Source: Corynebacterium sp. KPL1814 (GTDB lineage: Bacteria; Actinomycetota; Actinomycetes; Mycobacteriales; Mycobacteriaceae). From it: 64,000 bases of DNA. Positions 37,530 through 46,986 of this stretch are shown here, piece by piece. The notes below the pieces were generated by a model, which was given only the letters and a program-made list of their open reading frames with translations, had not been told where the DNA came from and did not search any database. The stretch's first letter is position 1. Each line of letters opens with the position of its first letter. The stretch spans positions 179,474 to 243,473 of the forward strand of contig NZ_KI515774.1 of assembly GCF_000478175.1 (NCBI RefSeq), read 5' to 3'. Both the position numbers and the translations under genes were made by a program.

Positions 37530-38453
37530 ATGTTGGTTATCGCCGCCATGCTGGTCGGCGCCATCGTGCCGGCGCAAACGGCCATTAATACTCGTCTGCG
37601 CGAGTCCGTGGGCTCGCCCATCGCTGCCGGGTTCTTCTCCTTTATTATCGGCTTTGCCGTCTCCGCCATCCTCGCGCTGATAGTCACCGGTGACGCGATA
37701 CCGGACCTGGCGCTGGCGGCCGCGCAACCGTGGTGGGTATGGCTCGGCGGTTTTATGGGCGTGGCCTTCATCGTGGGAAATATCTTGCTCTTCCCGCGCA
37801 TCGGCAGCGTAGAGACCGTCATTCTTCCCATCTTGGGTCAGGTGACGATGGGCCTAATTTATGATCTGACCGGCCTTTTTGAATCGCCGCTGGTGCCGGT
37901 CGGCCCGCTGCGCGTCCTCGGTGCCCTCATTGTGGTGGGTGGCATCGCCTTGGTATTAGAAATAGGCCGGGGTGCCGTCACCACCCGCGCACAAGCTACC
38001 GGGCTTTCGCTGTGGCTGTGGCGTGTCTTCGGCGTGCTCATCGGCATGGGCTCTGCCACCCAAACAGCCGTTAACGGCTACCTGGGAGGTGCGTTGCACA
38101 GCCCCATGCCCGCCAGCGTGATTTCCCTGGGCGTTGGCGTGATTTTATTGGCCCTGCTAACCCTGGGGTGGAAGGCTCCTCGCCGCGCCTTATTGAGCGG
38201 CATCGCACCCGGGCCCTGGTGGATGTGGCTTGGTGGTGTGCTCGGCGCGCTCTTTGTGGTGGGCGGCGCGACGCTTTCGCCCATGATTGGCACCGGCACG
38301 ACGGTTATCGGCTCGCTAGTAGGTTCAATCATTTGCGGCCAGGTCATCGAATCGCTGGGTTGGGGCAATGCCGAGCGCGGCCTGCCGCCGGTGCACCGCA
38401 TCATCGGCCTAGTCTTGGTCATCATCGGCGTGATTATGGTGCGCGCCCTATAG
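37530..38453 (+). CDS. DMT-superfamily membrane transporter (DUF606/YdcZ, duplicated)
   Basis: The 307-residue protein is made of about ten membrane helices arranged as two similar halves, each beginning with a helix like GAIVPAQTAINTRLRESVGSP (first half) and GMGSATQTAVNGYLGGALHSP (second half), the hallmark of the DUF606 branch of small-molecule exporters. GGAAGGA is placed before the ATG. Substrate unknown. It lies between the carboxylase operon and the reductase gene, separated from both by its own signals. Confidence 0.8.
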   Translation: MLVIAAMLVGAIVPAQTAINTRLRESVGSPIAAGFFSFIIGFAVSAILALIVTGDAIPDLALAAAQPWWVWLGGFMGVAFIVGNILLFPRIGSVETVILPILGQVTMGLIYDLTGLFESPLVPVGPLRVLGALIVVGGIALVLEIGRGAVTTRAQATGLSLWLWRVFGVLIGMGSATQTAVNGYLGGALHSPMPASVISLGVGVILLALLTLGWKAPRRALLSGIAPGPWWMWLGGVLGALFVVGGATLSPMIGTGTTVIGSLVGSIICGQVIESLGWGNAERGLPPVHRIIGLVLVIIGVIMVRAL

Positions 38454-38528
38454 GTCAGTGCTGCGCTTGCCGATGCCCCAATTTTCCCAGCCCAGCTTCC
38501 CCACCCGAGTAGCGTAAGAGAGCTGGTT

Positions 38529-39581
38529 TTATTGCCGCCAGCGCTCCAAGGTGAGCTTGGGGCTTAATGCGCGGGAGACGCACGGCGCGAAAGCACCATC
38601 GGCATACATTTGCGCGTCATAGACGGAATCGCGGTGATCTGGTTCGCCGTCGACCACGCGCATGATGCAGGTGCTGCACGTGCCTTCCAAGCAGCGCGAT
38701 TTTACGGGCAGATCGAGTTCCTCGAGGACCTCTAGGACCGTCTTATTCTCTGGAATTTCTACCGTCTCGCCGCAAAATTCTACATCGAATGGCCCGTCGC
38801 CAGCCCCGGCGTTTTTCTCACCGGACAGTGCTTTTAGATCGGGGTGGAAGTTCTCCCAGTGAAATGCGTGCTCGGGCAGGTAGTCGAGCGCGACTTCCTT
38901 GGCAGAATCCATAAAGCCTTGCGGTCCGCAGACATAAAAGGCCGTCTCCTTCGGCGCTTGGCCCAACAAGTGCCGGTAGATGTCTGCTTGCTTCTCGCGC
39001 GGGCGGCCAAAGACCTCAATGAGCTTATCGCCGCAGGTGTCGCGCAATTGCTCGAGGAGCACTGCGTGGTGGCTATCGCGCGCGAAAAAGAGCACGATAT
39101 ATGGCTTGTTCTCGCGCTCGAGGGATTGGGCCATAGAGAGCATCGGCGTAATGCCCACTCCGGCGCCGACCAAGACGTAGTAGCCAGCGTTTGCCACGAG
39201 CTCGAAGTTATTAAACGCCTGCGAGATCTCAAAGCTATCCCCGCTGCGCAGCTTTAGCATCGCAATCGATCCACCCGTGGAGTTTTCTTCCCGCTTGACC
39301 GCGACGCCGTACGTTGGCCGTTCCTGTTGGCCAGCGGCAGGCGAAGAGGAACCGGTCAGCTCAAAAACCGAGTATTGCCGGGTAAGCATCTCGCCATTTG
39401 CTCCCGGGAGGGTGATATCGACGTGGCAGCCGGGGGAGTAATCTGCGAGCGGAGCATCACCGTCCAGCGAAAATTCGATGACCGCAAGGTCATCGGCAAC
39501 GGCGGTGACGTTTTGCACTGTGGCGGTGGTGGAGGGGGCATCGGCAAGCTGGGGTGCGGGTTGGGAAGGGGAACTAGGCAT
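38529..39581 (-). CDS. Ferredoxin-NAD(P)H reductase with C-terminal plant-type 2Fe-2S domain
   Basis: The 350-residue flavoprotein has an FAD domain (RQYSVFELT near residue 68), an NAD domain (GAGVGITPMLSMA near 136, VCGPQGFMD near 218) and a C-terminal 2Fe-2S ferredoxin domain with Cys297, Cys302, Cys305 and Cys334. This is the layout of phthalate dioxygenase reductase/VanB type proteins, which feed electrons from NAD(P)H to oxygenases. It is divergent from the three MpaB-like genes across 404 bp, suggesting that it serves them. The N-terminus carries about 20 extra Ser/Pro/Ala residues. Confidence 0.88.
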   Translation of the reverse strand: MPSSPSQPAPQLADAPSTTATVQNVTAVADDLAVIEFSLDGDAPLADYSPGCHVDITLPGANGEMLTRQYSVFELTGSSSPAAGQQERPTYGVAVKREENSTGGSIAMLKLRSGDSFEISQAFNNFELVANAGYYVLVGAGVGITPMLSMAQSLERENKPYIVLFFARDSHHAVLLEQLRDTCGDKLIEVFGRPREKQADIYRHLLGQAPKETAFYVCGPQGFMDSAKEVALDYLPEHAFHWENFHPDLKALSGEKNAGAGDGPFDVEFCGETVEIPENKTVLEVLEELDLPVKSRCLEGTCSTCIMRVVDGEPDHRDSVYDAQMYADGAFAPCVSRALSPKLTLERWRQ

Positions 39582-39985
39582 AGGGGTGAATAGACCTCAC
39601 TTTCGTGGCTGTGGTTTATTGCCAATTCACAGTATGTAATGCACGTCATGGTACAGCCTGAAGAGAGATACAGGTTACAAATTCGTTCGCATAGCGGACA
39701 TGTGTGCGCTTAGTACACCTAAATGGGGTGAGCGGGCAACAGGTTTGCAAAATCTGCCAAGATTGCCATTTTTGCTATTTGCGCAGGAGGGGATAGGTCC
39801 TGTGAAGACGGGTGTAGCGGCGGCGTTGGCGGTCGGTAATTTCTCAGAAAATTGGATTAAAAATTCATTGCAGTTGAGGGCAATCTCTCTATAAGCTTAC
39901 GGACACAGCTAAATGGTGAACTAGACCACATAGATAGGAAATATGTGTGGTGTAGCACCAAGATTGGAAAGGTTGTTTACTCCCC
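39582..39985. promoter_or_regulatory. 404-bp divergent control region between reductase and oxygenase-like genes
   Basis: No convincing gene lies here; a 64-codon frame at 39700-39894 has no family likeness. Visible elements are an imperfect dyad GTTCGCATAGCGGAC (39685-39699), whose left half resembles the candidate PcaR site GTTCGCATTCTGAAC at 30595, a TATAAG box near 39890 facing the oxygenase-like genes, and GGAAAGG before the first ATG. The region is AT-richer than the genes around it, as expected for promoters. Confidence 0.45.
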
Positions 39986-41344
39986 ATGACTGCTCCTACC
40001 GAAACTCGGACGGAACCAAAGGTTCTGCCCATGTCCAATAATCCCTATGAGGATTTCCGTTACTTCTACCGCGATGGCATGGATCTGCGCCCGTCGCCGA
40101 AACGCCGCGTGGACAAGCCTGGTTGGTCTACCCTGCGTCACAATATCTTCGATCACTGGCACACTGTCCATGATGAGTGGGAAGGTTATGACACCCCGCA
40201 AACACGTTTGCTCGATGATCACATGTGGCAAACCGATGAGCAGGGCGCTGCTTTAGCGGAGTCCTTCCGCCGCGATGGTGCAAAGGAATCGCGCGCCAAA
40301 TTTGAGCAGGCGCTGAATGAAGGCATCGAGACCGTTGAGGATCCATCGCCGGAATTGGTGGCGTTCTTCGAACAGGTCGATAACATCCCGGACTGGATCG
40401 ACCTTGAAGCCGCTGAGCGCGGGCGCGTTGCCTATTACAATGCCACACCGAGCGCGGACCTTCTCACCTTCAACTTTGGCTACTGGGCCACCACCATGGA
40501 AGACCGCACCTCTGCGGCCACCGGCGAGACCGGGATGTTCGAGTTCAAGGCCATGCAACGTGCACTGGAGACCTCCAAGTTCTTCGTGGACCTAGGTAAA
40601 CAGGACGTCTTCGACCGCTTCGGGGAAGGCCGCAAGGCCGCAGTCCACGTCCGCTTGCTGCACGCTCAAGCCAATCGCGGTCTGGAAAAACTCTGGGGCA
40701 AGGAGCACTACAACGAATTCGGGCGGCCGATTGGCTCCAGCTTCTTGGTCTCCGGCGAAGGCTGGTTTGCGCTCATGCCGCTGGCCATCGACGAACTTTT
40801 CGGTCGCCCCCACTCCGGCCAGGACTGGGACGATGTGGCCCAGTACTGGGCCTATGTGCTGTACATGATGGGCGGGGAAGAGCGCATTATCCCCAAGACC
40901 GGCGATGAAATGCGCAAGATGACTGATTTCATCTACGCAAACGGCGGGCGCTCTTCGACGTACCACCAGCGGGTGGCTACGGCGCTGATGTCCATCGTGG
41001 AACAGATGAATCCAGACCTTCCACTAGAAATGTTGGGCTCGCTGGCCACGCTGGTAGGAGAAGAGGACACCAAGTTCATGGTGGAAGGAACCCGCTGGGC
41101 CGATATGGACTTTTCCCAGGCTGCCAAAGACTTCGAAGCCAAGGCGCGCGCGGAGGCAAAGGAAGCTCGCGAAGCCGATGAAAAGCCTGGCGCGGAGGAA
41201 TACAAGAAGCACAACGCCGCGCAAGGTCGCCCGCTGTGGATCAATGCGTTGGAAGAAGTACAAGAGCACATCAACAACCATGAGCCAGACGTCAAGGCCG
41301 AGTGGACTTTGCACGATGACTCTAAGGAAGCCCGCCGGAACTAG
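39986..41344 (+). CDS. MpaB/DUF2236-family oxygenase-like protein, paralogue 1
   Basis: The 452-residue cytoplasmic protein has the family core: LEAAERGRVAYYNA (near 135), GYWATTMEDRTSAATGETG (near 165), and the signature VRLLHAQANRG with Arg223 and His226, then a Trp/Gly-rich block ending VSGEGWFALMPLAIDE. In characterised members (latex-clearing protein, fungal MpaB) an Arg and a His of this region surround a heme b used to cleave C=C bonds oxidatively. The C-terminus is a charged helical tail shared with the next gene. Gene 41402-42778 is a close paralogue (identical first motif block NPYEDFRYFYRDGMDLRP). Enzymatic role is inferred from the family. Confidence 0.75.
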   Translation: MTAPTETRTEPKVLPMSNNPYEDFRYFYRDGMDLRPSPKRRVDKPGWSTLRHNIFDHWHTVHDEWEGYDTPQTRLLDDHMWQTDEQGAALAESFRRDGAKESRAKFEQALNEGIETVEDPSPELVAFFEQVDNIPDWIDLEAAERGRVAYYNATPSADLLTFNFGYWATTMEDRTSAATGETGMFEFKAMQRALETSKFFVDLGKQDVFDRFGEGRKAAVHVRLLHAQANRGLEKLWGKEHYNEFGRPIGSSFLVSGEGWFALMPLAIDELFGRPHSGQDWDDVAQYWAYVLYMMGGEERIIPKTGDEMRKMTDFIYANGGRSSTYHQRVATALMSIVEQMNPDLPLEMLGSLATLVGEEDTKFMVEGTRWADMDFSQAAKDFEAKARAEAKEAREADEKPGAEEYKKHNAAQGRPLWINALEEVQEHINNHEPDVKAEWTLHDDSKEARRN

Positions 41345-41401
41345 TTGCTGTATTCGCTGTTAGTTACCAAGGCCTAATAATAAGGAAGGGAATAAAACAC
41401 A

Positions 41402-42778
41402 ATGACTGCTCCCACAGATACCTCTGACGTTGCCAACACGTCGCAGGCGGAACCAAAGGTCCTGCCCATGTCCGATAATCCCTATGAGGATTTCCGTTAC
41501 TTCTACCGCGATGGCATGGACCTGCGCCCGGCGCCGAAGCGTCGCACCGCGGCCCCAGGCTGGTCGGAGCTTCGGCACAATGTCTTTGACTCCTGGCACA
41601 CGGTAGAAGATGAGTGGGCAGGCTACGATAGCCTGCAAACCAAGCTTCTCGATGACCACATGTGGCAGACCGATGAGACCGGTGAAAAGCTGGCAGAGGC
41701 CTTCCGCCGCGACGGTGCCAAGGAATCGCGCGCCAAGTTTGAGCAGGCGCTCAATCACGGCATTGAGACGGTAGAGGACCCGGCCCCGGAACTGGTGGAC
41801 TTCTTTAAAGAGGTAGACCGCATTCCGGAGTGGCTGGATCTTGAGGCCGCAGAGCGCGGCCGCGTGGCTTACTACAACGTCACCCGCACCTCAGAGGTTC
41901 TGGCTATTGCCTTCGCATACTGGGCCACCACGATGGAGGACCGCACCTCGGCGGCCACGGGTGAGACTGGGATGTTCGAGTTCAAAGCCATGCAGCGTTC
42001 TATTGAAACGGCGCAATTCTTCACGGATTTGGGCAAGAAGGACGTCTTTGACCGCTTCGGTGAAGGCCGCAAGGCTGCCGTGCGCGTGCGCCTGCTGCAC
42101 TCCCAGGCCAATCGCGGCTTGGAAAAGATGTGGGGCAAGGAGCACTACAACGAATTCGGCCGGCCGATCGGCTCCAGCTTCCTGGTCTCCGGTGAGGGAT
42201 GGTTCGGGATGATGCCGTTGGCCATCGACGAGCGCTTTGGCCGCCCGCACTCCGGCCAGGACTGGGACGATGTGGCCCAGTACTGGGGATATATCCTTTA
42301 TATGATGGGTGCTGAAGAGCGGCTCATCCCCAAGACCGGCGATGAAATGCGCAAGATGACGGATTATATCTACGCCAATGGCGGATATTCCTCCACCTAC
42401 CACGAGCGCGTAGCCACCGCCTTGATGAGCATTCTTGAAACCATCCACCCGCTGGTCCCCAATGTGGCCTTAGGGGCGCTGACCACCATCTGCGGTGTGG
42501 AAGACACCAAGTTCATGGTCAAGGGCACGCGCTGGGAAAAGGTGAACCTCAAGCCGTGGGCCCTGCTTTATCAGGGGGCAGCGCGGGCAGAAGCCAAGGC
42601 TGCCCGCCTGCGGGACAAGCTGCCGGGTGCGCAAAAAGCAAAGATTAAGCGCGCTAATAAGAATAAGCCGCCATGGTCCGATGTCACCGCGGTGATTAAG
42701 GCACACATTGCGAAAAACGAGCCCGAGACCAAGTCCGATTACACGCTGCACGATGACTCTAAAGAAGCTCGCAGCTAA
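41402..42778 (+). CDS. MpaB/DUF2236-family oxygenase-like protein, paralogue 2
   Basis: The 458-residue protein is aligned along its whole length with the previous gene: same N-terminal block (NPYEDFRYFYRDGMDLRP), same central GYWATTMEDRTSAATGETG-type segment (AYWATTMEDRTSAATGE), signature VRLLHSQANRG with Arg230 and His233, and same closing motif TLHDDSKEAR. It arose by tandem duplication but has diverged in the last 90 residues, which are more basic. AAGGAAGGG precedes the ATG. Two close copies plus a distant one suggest a hetero-oligomer or different substrates. Confidence 0.75.
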   Translation: MTAPTDTSDVANTSQAEPKVLPMSDNPYEDFRYFYRDGMDLRPAPKRRTAAPGWSELRHNVFDSWHTVEDEWAGYDSLQTKLLDDHMWQTDETGEKLAEAFRRDGAKESRAKFEQALNHGIETVEDPAPELVDFFKEVDRIPEWLDLEAAERGRVAYYNVTRTSEVLAIAFAYWATTMEDRTSAATGETGMFEFKAMQRSIETAQFFTDLGKKDVFDRFGEGRKAAVRVRLLHSQANRGLEKMWGKEHYNEFGRPIGSSFLVSGEGWFGMMPLAIDERFGRPHSGQDWDDVAQYWGYILYMMGAEERLIPKTGDEMRKMTDYIYANGGYSSTYHERVATALMSILETIHPLVPNVALGALTTICGVEDTKFMVKGTRWEKVNLKPWALLYQGAARAEAKAARLRDKLPGAQKAKIKRANKNKPPWSDVTAVIKAHIAKNEPETKSDYTLHDDSKEARS

Positions 42779-42811
42779 CCCATCTCCACAAAATTCTCAG
42801 AGGAGAACACC

Positions 42812-44017
42812 ATGACCACCAATATGTCCCTAGGCACCGTAGGCGAGTGGCCTGCCGGCCGCGGAGATAAAGAAGAATTCATCGCCACCTTTGGCAAAGA
42901 GCGCGCCGACCGATACCACGAGGCTTTCTGGAAGATGGACCCAGTAGCTGATGCACTATTTACCAGCGGCCACACCGTCAAGGAAATCATGCCTAACCTG
43001 CGCGATGCCCTGGCGCGCGGTACCGCCAACGAGGAGACCTTCCCGGAGGTTGCTGCCCTCATCGAGGACATGACCAAGGCCCTCGATGGCATCGATGCCG
43101 AGAAGTTGGAGCGCGGGCGCCGCGTCTACTTGTCCATCCCGCCGCTCAGCCACGGCCTGGCGCTGGGCCCGGGCTCGCTGGTCCATACCTATTCCACCCC
43201 GGCGATTGCAGACTTGCTGGTCAATACCGGTGAGCTTACTGATGGCGCCGTCAAGCGCCTTGCCTACACCACCAACTGGACCTATTCGCTCTACCTGCCG
43301 GATGCCCTGCAGCCTGGTGGCGAGGGCTTCATGCACACCGGCATGGTGCGCGCCATCCACGCACACGTGCGGCGCGTGCACACCCGCAAGGAGTTGGACT
43401 ACTCCCACTACGGTGCGCCGATCAGCGAGTTCGACATGCTGCGCACCTGGTTCGACTTCACCTATATTCCTTACGCGGGCTTGCAGAACATGGGCTGGAA
43501 GCTCACGGCTGAGGAAGAGAAGGACGCATTCTACCTGTGGAAGATTGCCGGGCGCATGCTGGGCATTTCTACGGACCTTTTCGAAGGCGAAGATGGGGTA
43601 GAGGCCTCCCAAGAGACGATGGACGCCATCCACACCGTCGACGGCGAGATCAACGAGTCGTCTCGTAAGCTTGTCGATGCCCTCATGCACGGATTCGTCG
43701 TCAATGCCAAGGAGCTCACGGGCATGCCCGATGACACCTTGGCGGACTGGACCGCCGCACACGTGCGCATCATTCACGGCGATGAGGTCGCCGATGCCTG
43801 CGGCGTGGACAACTCCGTGATGCGCCCCATCCTAGAAATGCAGGCACCGCTGGTGCAAGAGCGCTTCGATCTCCTCCGCCAAGATCCGGAGGCGCTCGAG
43901 GCGGAAATCCAGAAGAATGAGGAGGCGGTGCGCCAGATGCTCACCCGCGATGCCACCTATATGAAGCAGGATGAGGGCATCAAGATGAAGGACGGCTCGG
44001 TCGTCGCGGCCTCCTAA
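42812..44017 (+). CDS. MpaB/DUF2236-family oxygenase-like protein, paralogue 3 (divergent)
   Basis: The 401-residue protein is the most canonical family member of the three: VRAIHAHVRR with Arg180 and His183, followed by YGAPISEFDMLRTWFDFTYIP, the block that in mycobacterial members reads GxPINQxDLxxT. A stretch of small hydrophobic residues (IPPLSHGLALGPGSLVHTYS) precedes it. It shares little with paralogues 1 and 2 outside the core. AGAGGAG stands six bases before the ATG and the gap to paralogue 2 is 33 bases, so all three are one operon. Confidence 0.78.
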   Translation: MTTNMSLGTVGEWPAGRGDKEEFIATFGKERADRYHEAFWKMDPVADALFTSGHTVKEIMPNLRDALARGTANEETFPEVAALIEDMTKALDGIDAEKLERGRRVYLSIPPLSHGLALGPGSLVHTYSTPAIADLLVNTGELTDGAVKRLAYTTNWTYSLYLPDALQPGGEGFMHTGMVRAIHAHVRRVHTRKELDYSHYGAPISEFDMLRTWFDFTYIPYAGLQNMGWKLTAEEEKDAFYLWKIAGRMLGISTDLFEGEDGVEASQETMDAIHTVDGEINESSRKLVDALMHGFVVNAKELTGMPDDTLADWTAAHVRIIHGDEVADACGVDNSVMRPILEMQAPLVQERFDLLRQDPEALEAEIQKNEEAVRQMLTRDATYMKQDEGIKMKDGSVVAAS

Positions 44018-44140
44018 AAAGAATCCCCATTTTCATGGGTGACACGTCAATCGAACTTGAGTATTCTTGTGGGCAGGCGCACACGAAGAGTGTTCGCCAC
44101 CACAGTGATTCCAAGAAACCAATTAGAAAGGGATCCATTA

Positions 44141-45514
44141 ATGTCTAAGGATTTTGCGGTAACTAACCCCGCTACCAATGAAGTAGTAGAGAAATTCGAC
44201 ACCCTTACCGATGAGCAGGTTCAAGAGGTTCTGGCTAAGTCCAACGAGGCTTTCCAGACCTGGCGCGAGACCCCAATTGAGGAGCGCGCAAAGATTGTGT
44301 CCCGCGCAGCGGAGCTGCTTAAGGAGCGCAAGGGCGAGTTAGCTCAGATTGCCGCACAGGAGATGGGTAAGTCCACCCCAGAAGGCGAGTGGGAAATTAA
44401 CTTCTCCGGCGACATCCTGCAGTTCTACGCAGACAACGCCCCAGAGCACAACAAGGACCAGCCGGTTGACGTGCCAGGTGGTAAGGCCACCCTCCGTCGC
44501 CTGCCGATTGGTACCCTGCTGGGCATTATGCCGTGGAACTACCCCTTCTACCAGGTTGCCCGCTTCGCCGGCCCGAACCTGATGAACGGCAACTGCATTA
44601 TCTTGAAGCACGCCGAAATTACCCCGAAGTCTGCTGCAGCCATCGAGGAGATCTTCCGCGAGGCTGGTCTGCCAGAGGGCGTATACATTAACGCTTACGC
44701 AAACCACGAGCAGATTGAAGAGATCATCGCGGACAAGCGTGTCCAGGGTGTATCCCTGACCGGTTCTGAGCGCGCTGGTGCCGCTGTGGCTGAGACCGCC
44801 GGCCGCAACCTGAAGAAGGTTGTGCTGGAGCTTGGCAGCACCGACCCTTACATCATTCTGGATGCAGCCGATGTCACCAAGGCTGCCGAGGAAGCTTGGG
44901 TCAAGCGCATCGAGAACGTCGGCCAGGCTTGTACCTCCAACAAGCGCATCATCGTCATGGACGACATTTACGACGAGTTCGTTGATGAAATGGTCCGCAT
45001 TGCTGAGGGCATGAAGCAGGCTGACCCAACGCAGCCGGGCGATAACCAGTACTACCCAATGTCCTCCCGCGATGCCGCAGAGAACTTGGACAAGCAGGTT
45101 AAGACCGCTGTGGAAAACGGCGCTAAGGTTCGCACCGGCGGCAACCTGCACGAGACGGCTGCATACTACGAGCCGACCGTGCTTACCGATGTCCCAGTTG
45201 GTTCCGACTCCTACTACGAAGAGTTCTTCGGCCCAGTAGCAGAGATCTACAAGGTTTCCTCCGAAAAGGAAGCCGTAGAGCTGGCCAACAACTCCAACTA
45301 CGGCTTGGGCGGTGCCGTCTTCTCTGACGATGCCGACCGCGCTACCAAGGTTGCTGACCAGATCGAAACCGGCATGATTCACGTCAACCTGGGCCAGTAC
45401 TACTCCCCAGTACTGCCATTCGGTGGCGTCAAGAACTCCGGCTTCGGCCGCGAGCTCTCCGTCTTCGCACTGGACGAGTTCGTGAACAAGCAGTACCTCT
45501 ACATCAACGACTAA
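44141..45514 (+). CDS. NAD(P)-dependent aldehyde dehydrogenase
   Basis: The 457-residue protein has the ALDH catalytic residues Glu230 (VLELGSTDP) and Cys264 (GQACTSNK), and MPWNYPF and PFGGVKNSGFGREL typical of the succinate-semialdehyde dehydrogenase-like branch. ATG 44141 follows AAAGGG; a longer upstream frame reaches into the intergenic region and is not supported. It lies 123 bases after paralogue 3 with a possible own promoter (TATTCT near 44060). Substrate is not known; placement suggests that it oxidises an aldehyde made by the oxygenase-like proteins. Confidence 0.85.
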   Translation: MSKDFAVTNPATNEVVEKFDTLTDEQVQEVLAKSNEAFQTWRETPIEERAKIVSRAAELLKERKGELAQIAAQEMGKSTPEGEWEINFSGDILQFYADNAPEHNKDQPVDVPGGKATLRRLPIGTLLGIMPWNYPFYQVARFAGPNLMNGNCIILKHAEITPKSAAAIEEIFREAGLPEGVYINAYANHEQIEEIIADKRVQGVSLTGSERAGAAVAETAGRNLKKVVLELGSTDPYIILDAADVTKAAEEAWVKRIENVGQACTSNKRIIVMDDIYDEFVDEMVRIAEGMKQADPTQPGDNQYYPMSSRDAAENLDKQVKTAVENGAKVRTGGNLHETAAYYEPTVLTDVPVGSDSYYEEFFGPVAEIYKVSSEKEAVELANNSNYGLGGAVFSDDADRATKVADQIETGMIHVNLGQYYSPVLPFGGVKNSGFGRELSVFALDEFVNKQYLYIND

Positions 45515-45576
45515 TTGCTCGTTGACGCTCGCTCAGCGCTTTCTGCGCCTGCAGCGAGCGCATAGAGTGCAGTAAG

Positions 45577-45612
45577 GAAGGGGCCTAGCCTTGATTGGCT
45601 AGGCCCCTTTTC
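45577..45612 (+). terminator. Terminator after aldehyde dehydrogenase
   Basis: AAGGGGCCTAGCC (45578-45590) pairs perfectly with GGCTAGGCCCCTT (45597-45609) and is followed by TT. A further inverted repeat CGCTCGCT/AGCGAGCG lies just upstream at 45527-45560. Confidence 0.88.
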
Positions 45613-45675
45613 CTGTCCCCGTTGTACTTAACCTGTATCTTCCGCAACCCTCTGAACTCGAGCTGTGTGGCGTAT

Positions 45676-45711
45676 ACGAAAAATCCCGGTCAGCGCAATG
45701 CTGGGCGGGAT
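45676..45711 (-). terminator. Displaced terminator of tRNA-Asn
   Basis: On the minus strand the stem ATCCCGCCCAGC / GCTGACCGGGAT (one mismatch) is followed by TTTTTC, a classical terminator. It points toward lower coordinates just past the short tRNA-Asn 3' copy at 45719, so it is probably the original terminator of the tRNA-Asn gene, now 5.9 kb away because of the insertion. Confidence 0.7.
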
Positions 45712-45718
45712 GTAGTCT

Positions 45719-45745
45719 GCTCCTCCAACTGGGGTCGAACCAGTG
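45719..45745. repeat. Left attachment site (attL), partial tRNA-Asn 3' end
   Basis: GCTCCTCCAACTGGGGTCGA and following bases up to CCAGTG match 51562-51588 with one difference (G for C in the T-loop region). The match stops at the T-arm of the tRNA, so this is a fragment and not a gene. Confidence 0.85.
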
Positions 45746-45875
45746 GTAGTATGCTGGTAGTGAATCCGAACGGGCAGGGTAAAAGCTATTTTGATCCGCT
45801 GGAATCCGCTGTAATCTGTTGGAATCTGGTATTGGAGTACCACGCAGGTACCACGGGAATAAAGGAGCAAAAACC

Positions 45876-46976
45876 ATGTCACGTGAGTCTTGGGGCATCA
45901 TCGATAAGCTGCCGTCTGGGCGCTTTAGAGCGCGGTGCGCACGAGGGGGAGCGGTATAAAGCGCCCAACACTTTTGACACCAAGACACAGGCGCGAGCTT
46001 GGCTATCCACTCAGCGCACAGCAATCATCGAGGGGCGCTGGGTAGATCCGTCGAAGCCGATAGAACGTGTCACTATCCCCACTTTAGGGAGTATGCAGAG
46101 CGGTGGATCGCTAACCGCACCAATCGGCGAGGGCAGCCTCTCTCAGCACGCACCCGTGAGGAATACGAGCGATACCTAGACGACCGCCTGGCAGAGTGGG
46201 CAGAAACGCCCCTCACGGCTATCACAAGCGACGGTGTGCGTGAGTGGTACTCACGGAACATCGCCGACGGTAAGGAGACATCCACGGCGCGCCAATACGA
46301 CTTTTTTAAATCGGTGCTGAAGACTGCGCTGGAGGATGACCTAATACCACGCCAGCCGTGCACCATTCGAGGGGGCAGCAAGGCCAAGACGGGTGTTGAT
46401 GTTTCACCTCCCACTGATGATGAACTTCACGCAATCATCAGGGCTTTTCCTTCTGAGCTACGGCATGTCATCTTGATCGCGGCTGCTGCTGGTCTGCGTA
46501 TCGGCGAAATTCTGCTTCTCACCACCGACGATGTCACCATCATCAAGGACGAAAATAACAACGTTGATGCCGTCGTGATTGCTGTCACGAAAGGGGTGGT
46601 GACCCTCAAGGGCGGTAAGCGATTGATTAACGGACCTAAATCAATCGCGGGCGTCAGGACTGTGTCCTTTTTGGGGCAGGATGCAAAAGATGTCGCCAGC
46701 CACGTAGAAGCTGTGGAGCCTGGACAAAAATTGACAGAGATCACGTACGCAGGCGTGCGCTATCACTGGCTTTCTGCTCGTAAAAGTGCAGGTAGAGAGG
46801 ATTTACACTTTCACTCATTGCGTCACTACTCGGGCACGCGCTTCGCCCAGGCAGGCGCTACTCTGGCCGAGATCATGGCACGCCTTGGGCATAGTAGTGT
46901 CAGTGTAGCAATGGCCTATCAGCACGCAGCAGATAGCCGGATGGATGAGATAGCACGCAGGGCATCACGACGGTGA
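45876..46976 (+). pseudogene. Tyrosine recombinase (integrase), two frameshifts
   Basis: The gene starts at ATG 45876 behind AAAGGAG (residues MSRESWGIIDKLPSGRFRAR). A first frameshift lies in the GGGGG run near 45945: removing one G restores ERYKAPNTFDTKTQARAWL. A second lies near 46083 in CCCCACTTTAGGG: adding one base restores PTFREYAERWIANR. After that the catalytic half is intact with Arg (AAGLRIGEILLL), HSLRHYSGTRF and LGHSSVSVAMAYQH (nucleophile Tyr). It is of the phage/island integrase type with an AP2-like N-terminal arm. It lies right inside attL. Confidence 0.85.
46673..46726 (+). repeat. 54-bp inverted repeat, arm 1 (inside integrase)
   Basis: The segment from GGGGCAGGATGC to GCCTGGACA within the integrase gene recurs exactly, in inverted orientation, at 47681-47734. 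Both ends of the match are sharp. The arms flank about 950 bp carrying the integrase 3' end and two minus-strand genes. Confidence 0.85.
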
Positions 46977-46986
46977 CCGGTGCTGA

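Noticed and set aside
39700..39894. 64-codon plus-strand frame between reductase and MpaB-like genes
   Set aside because: No family likeness, no good ribosome-binding site, and it lies in the AT-rich divergent promoter region.
45719..45745. Second tRNA gene at the left island border
   Set aside because: Only the acceptor and T-arm bases are present; the anticodon and D arms are missing.
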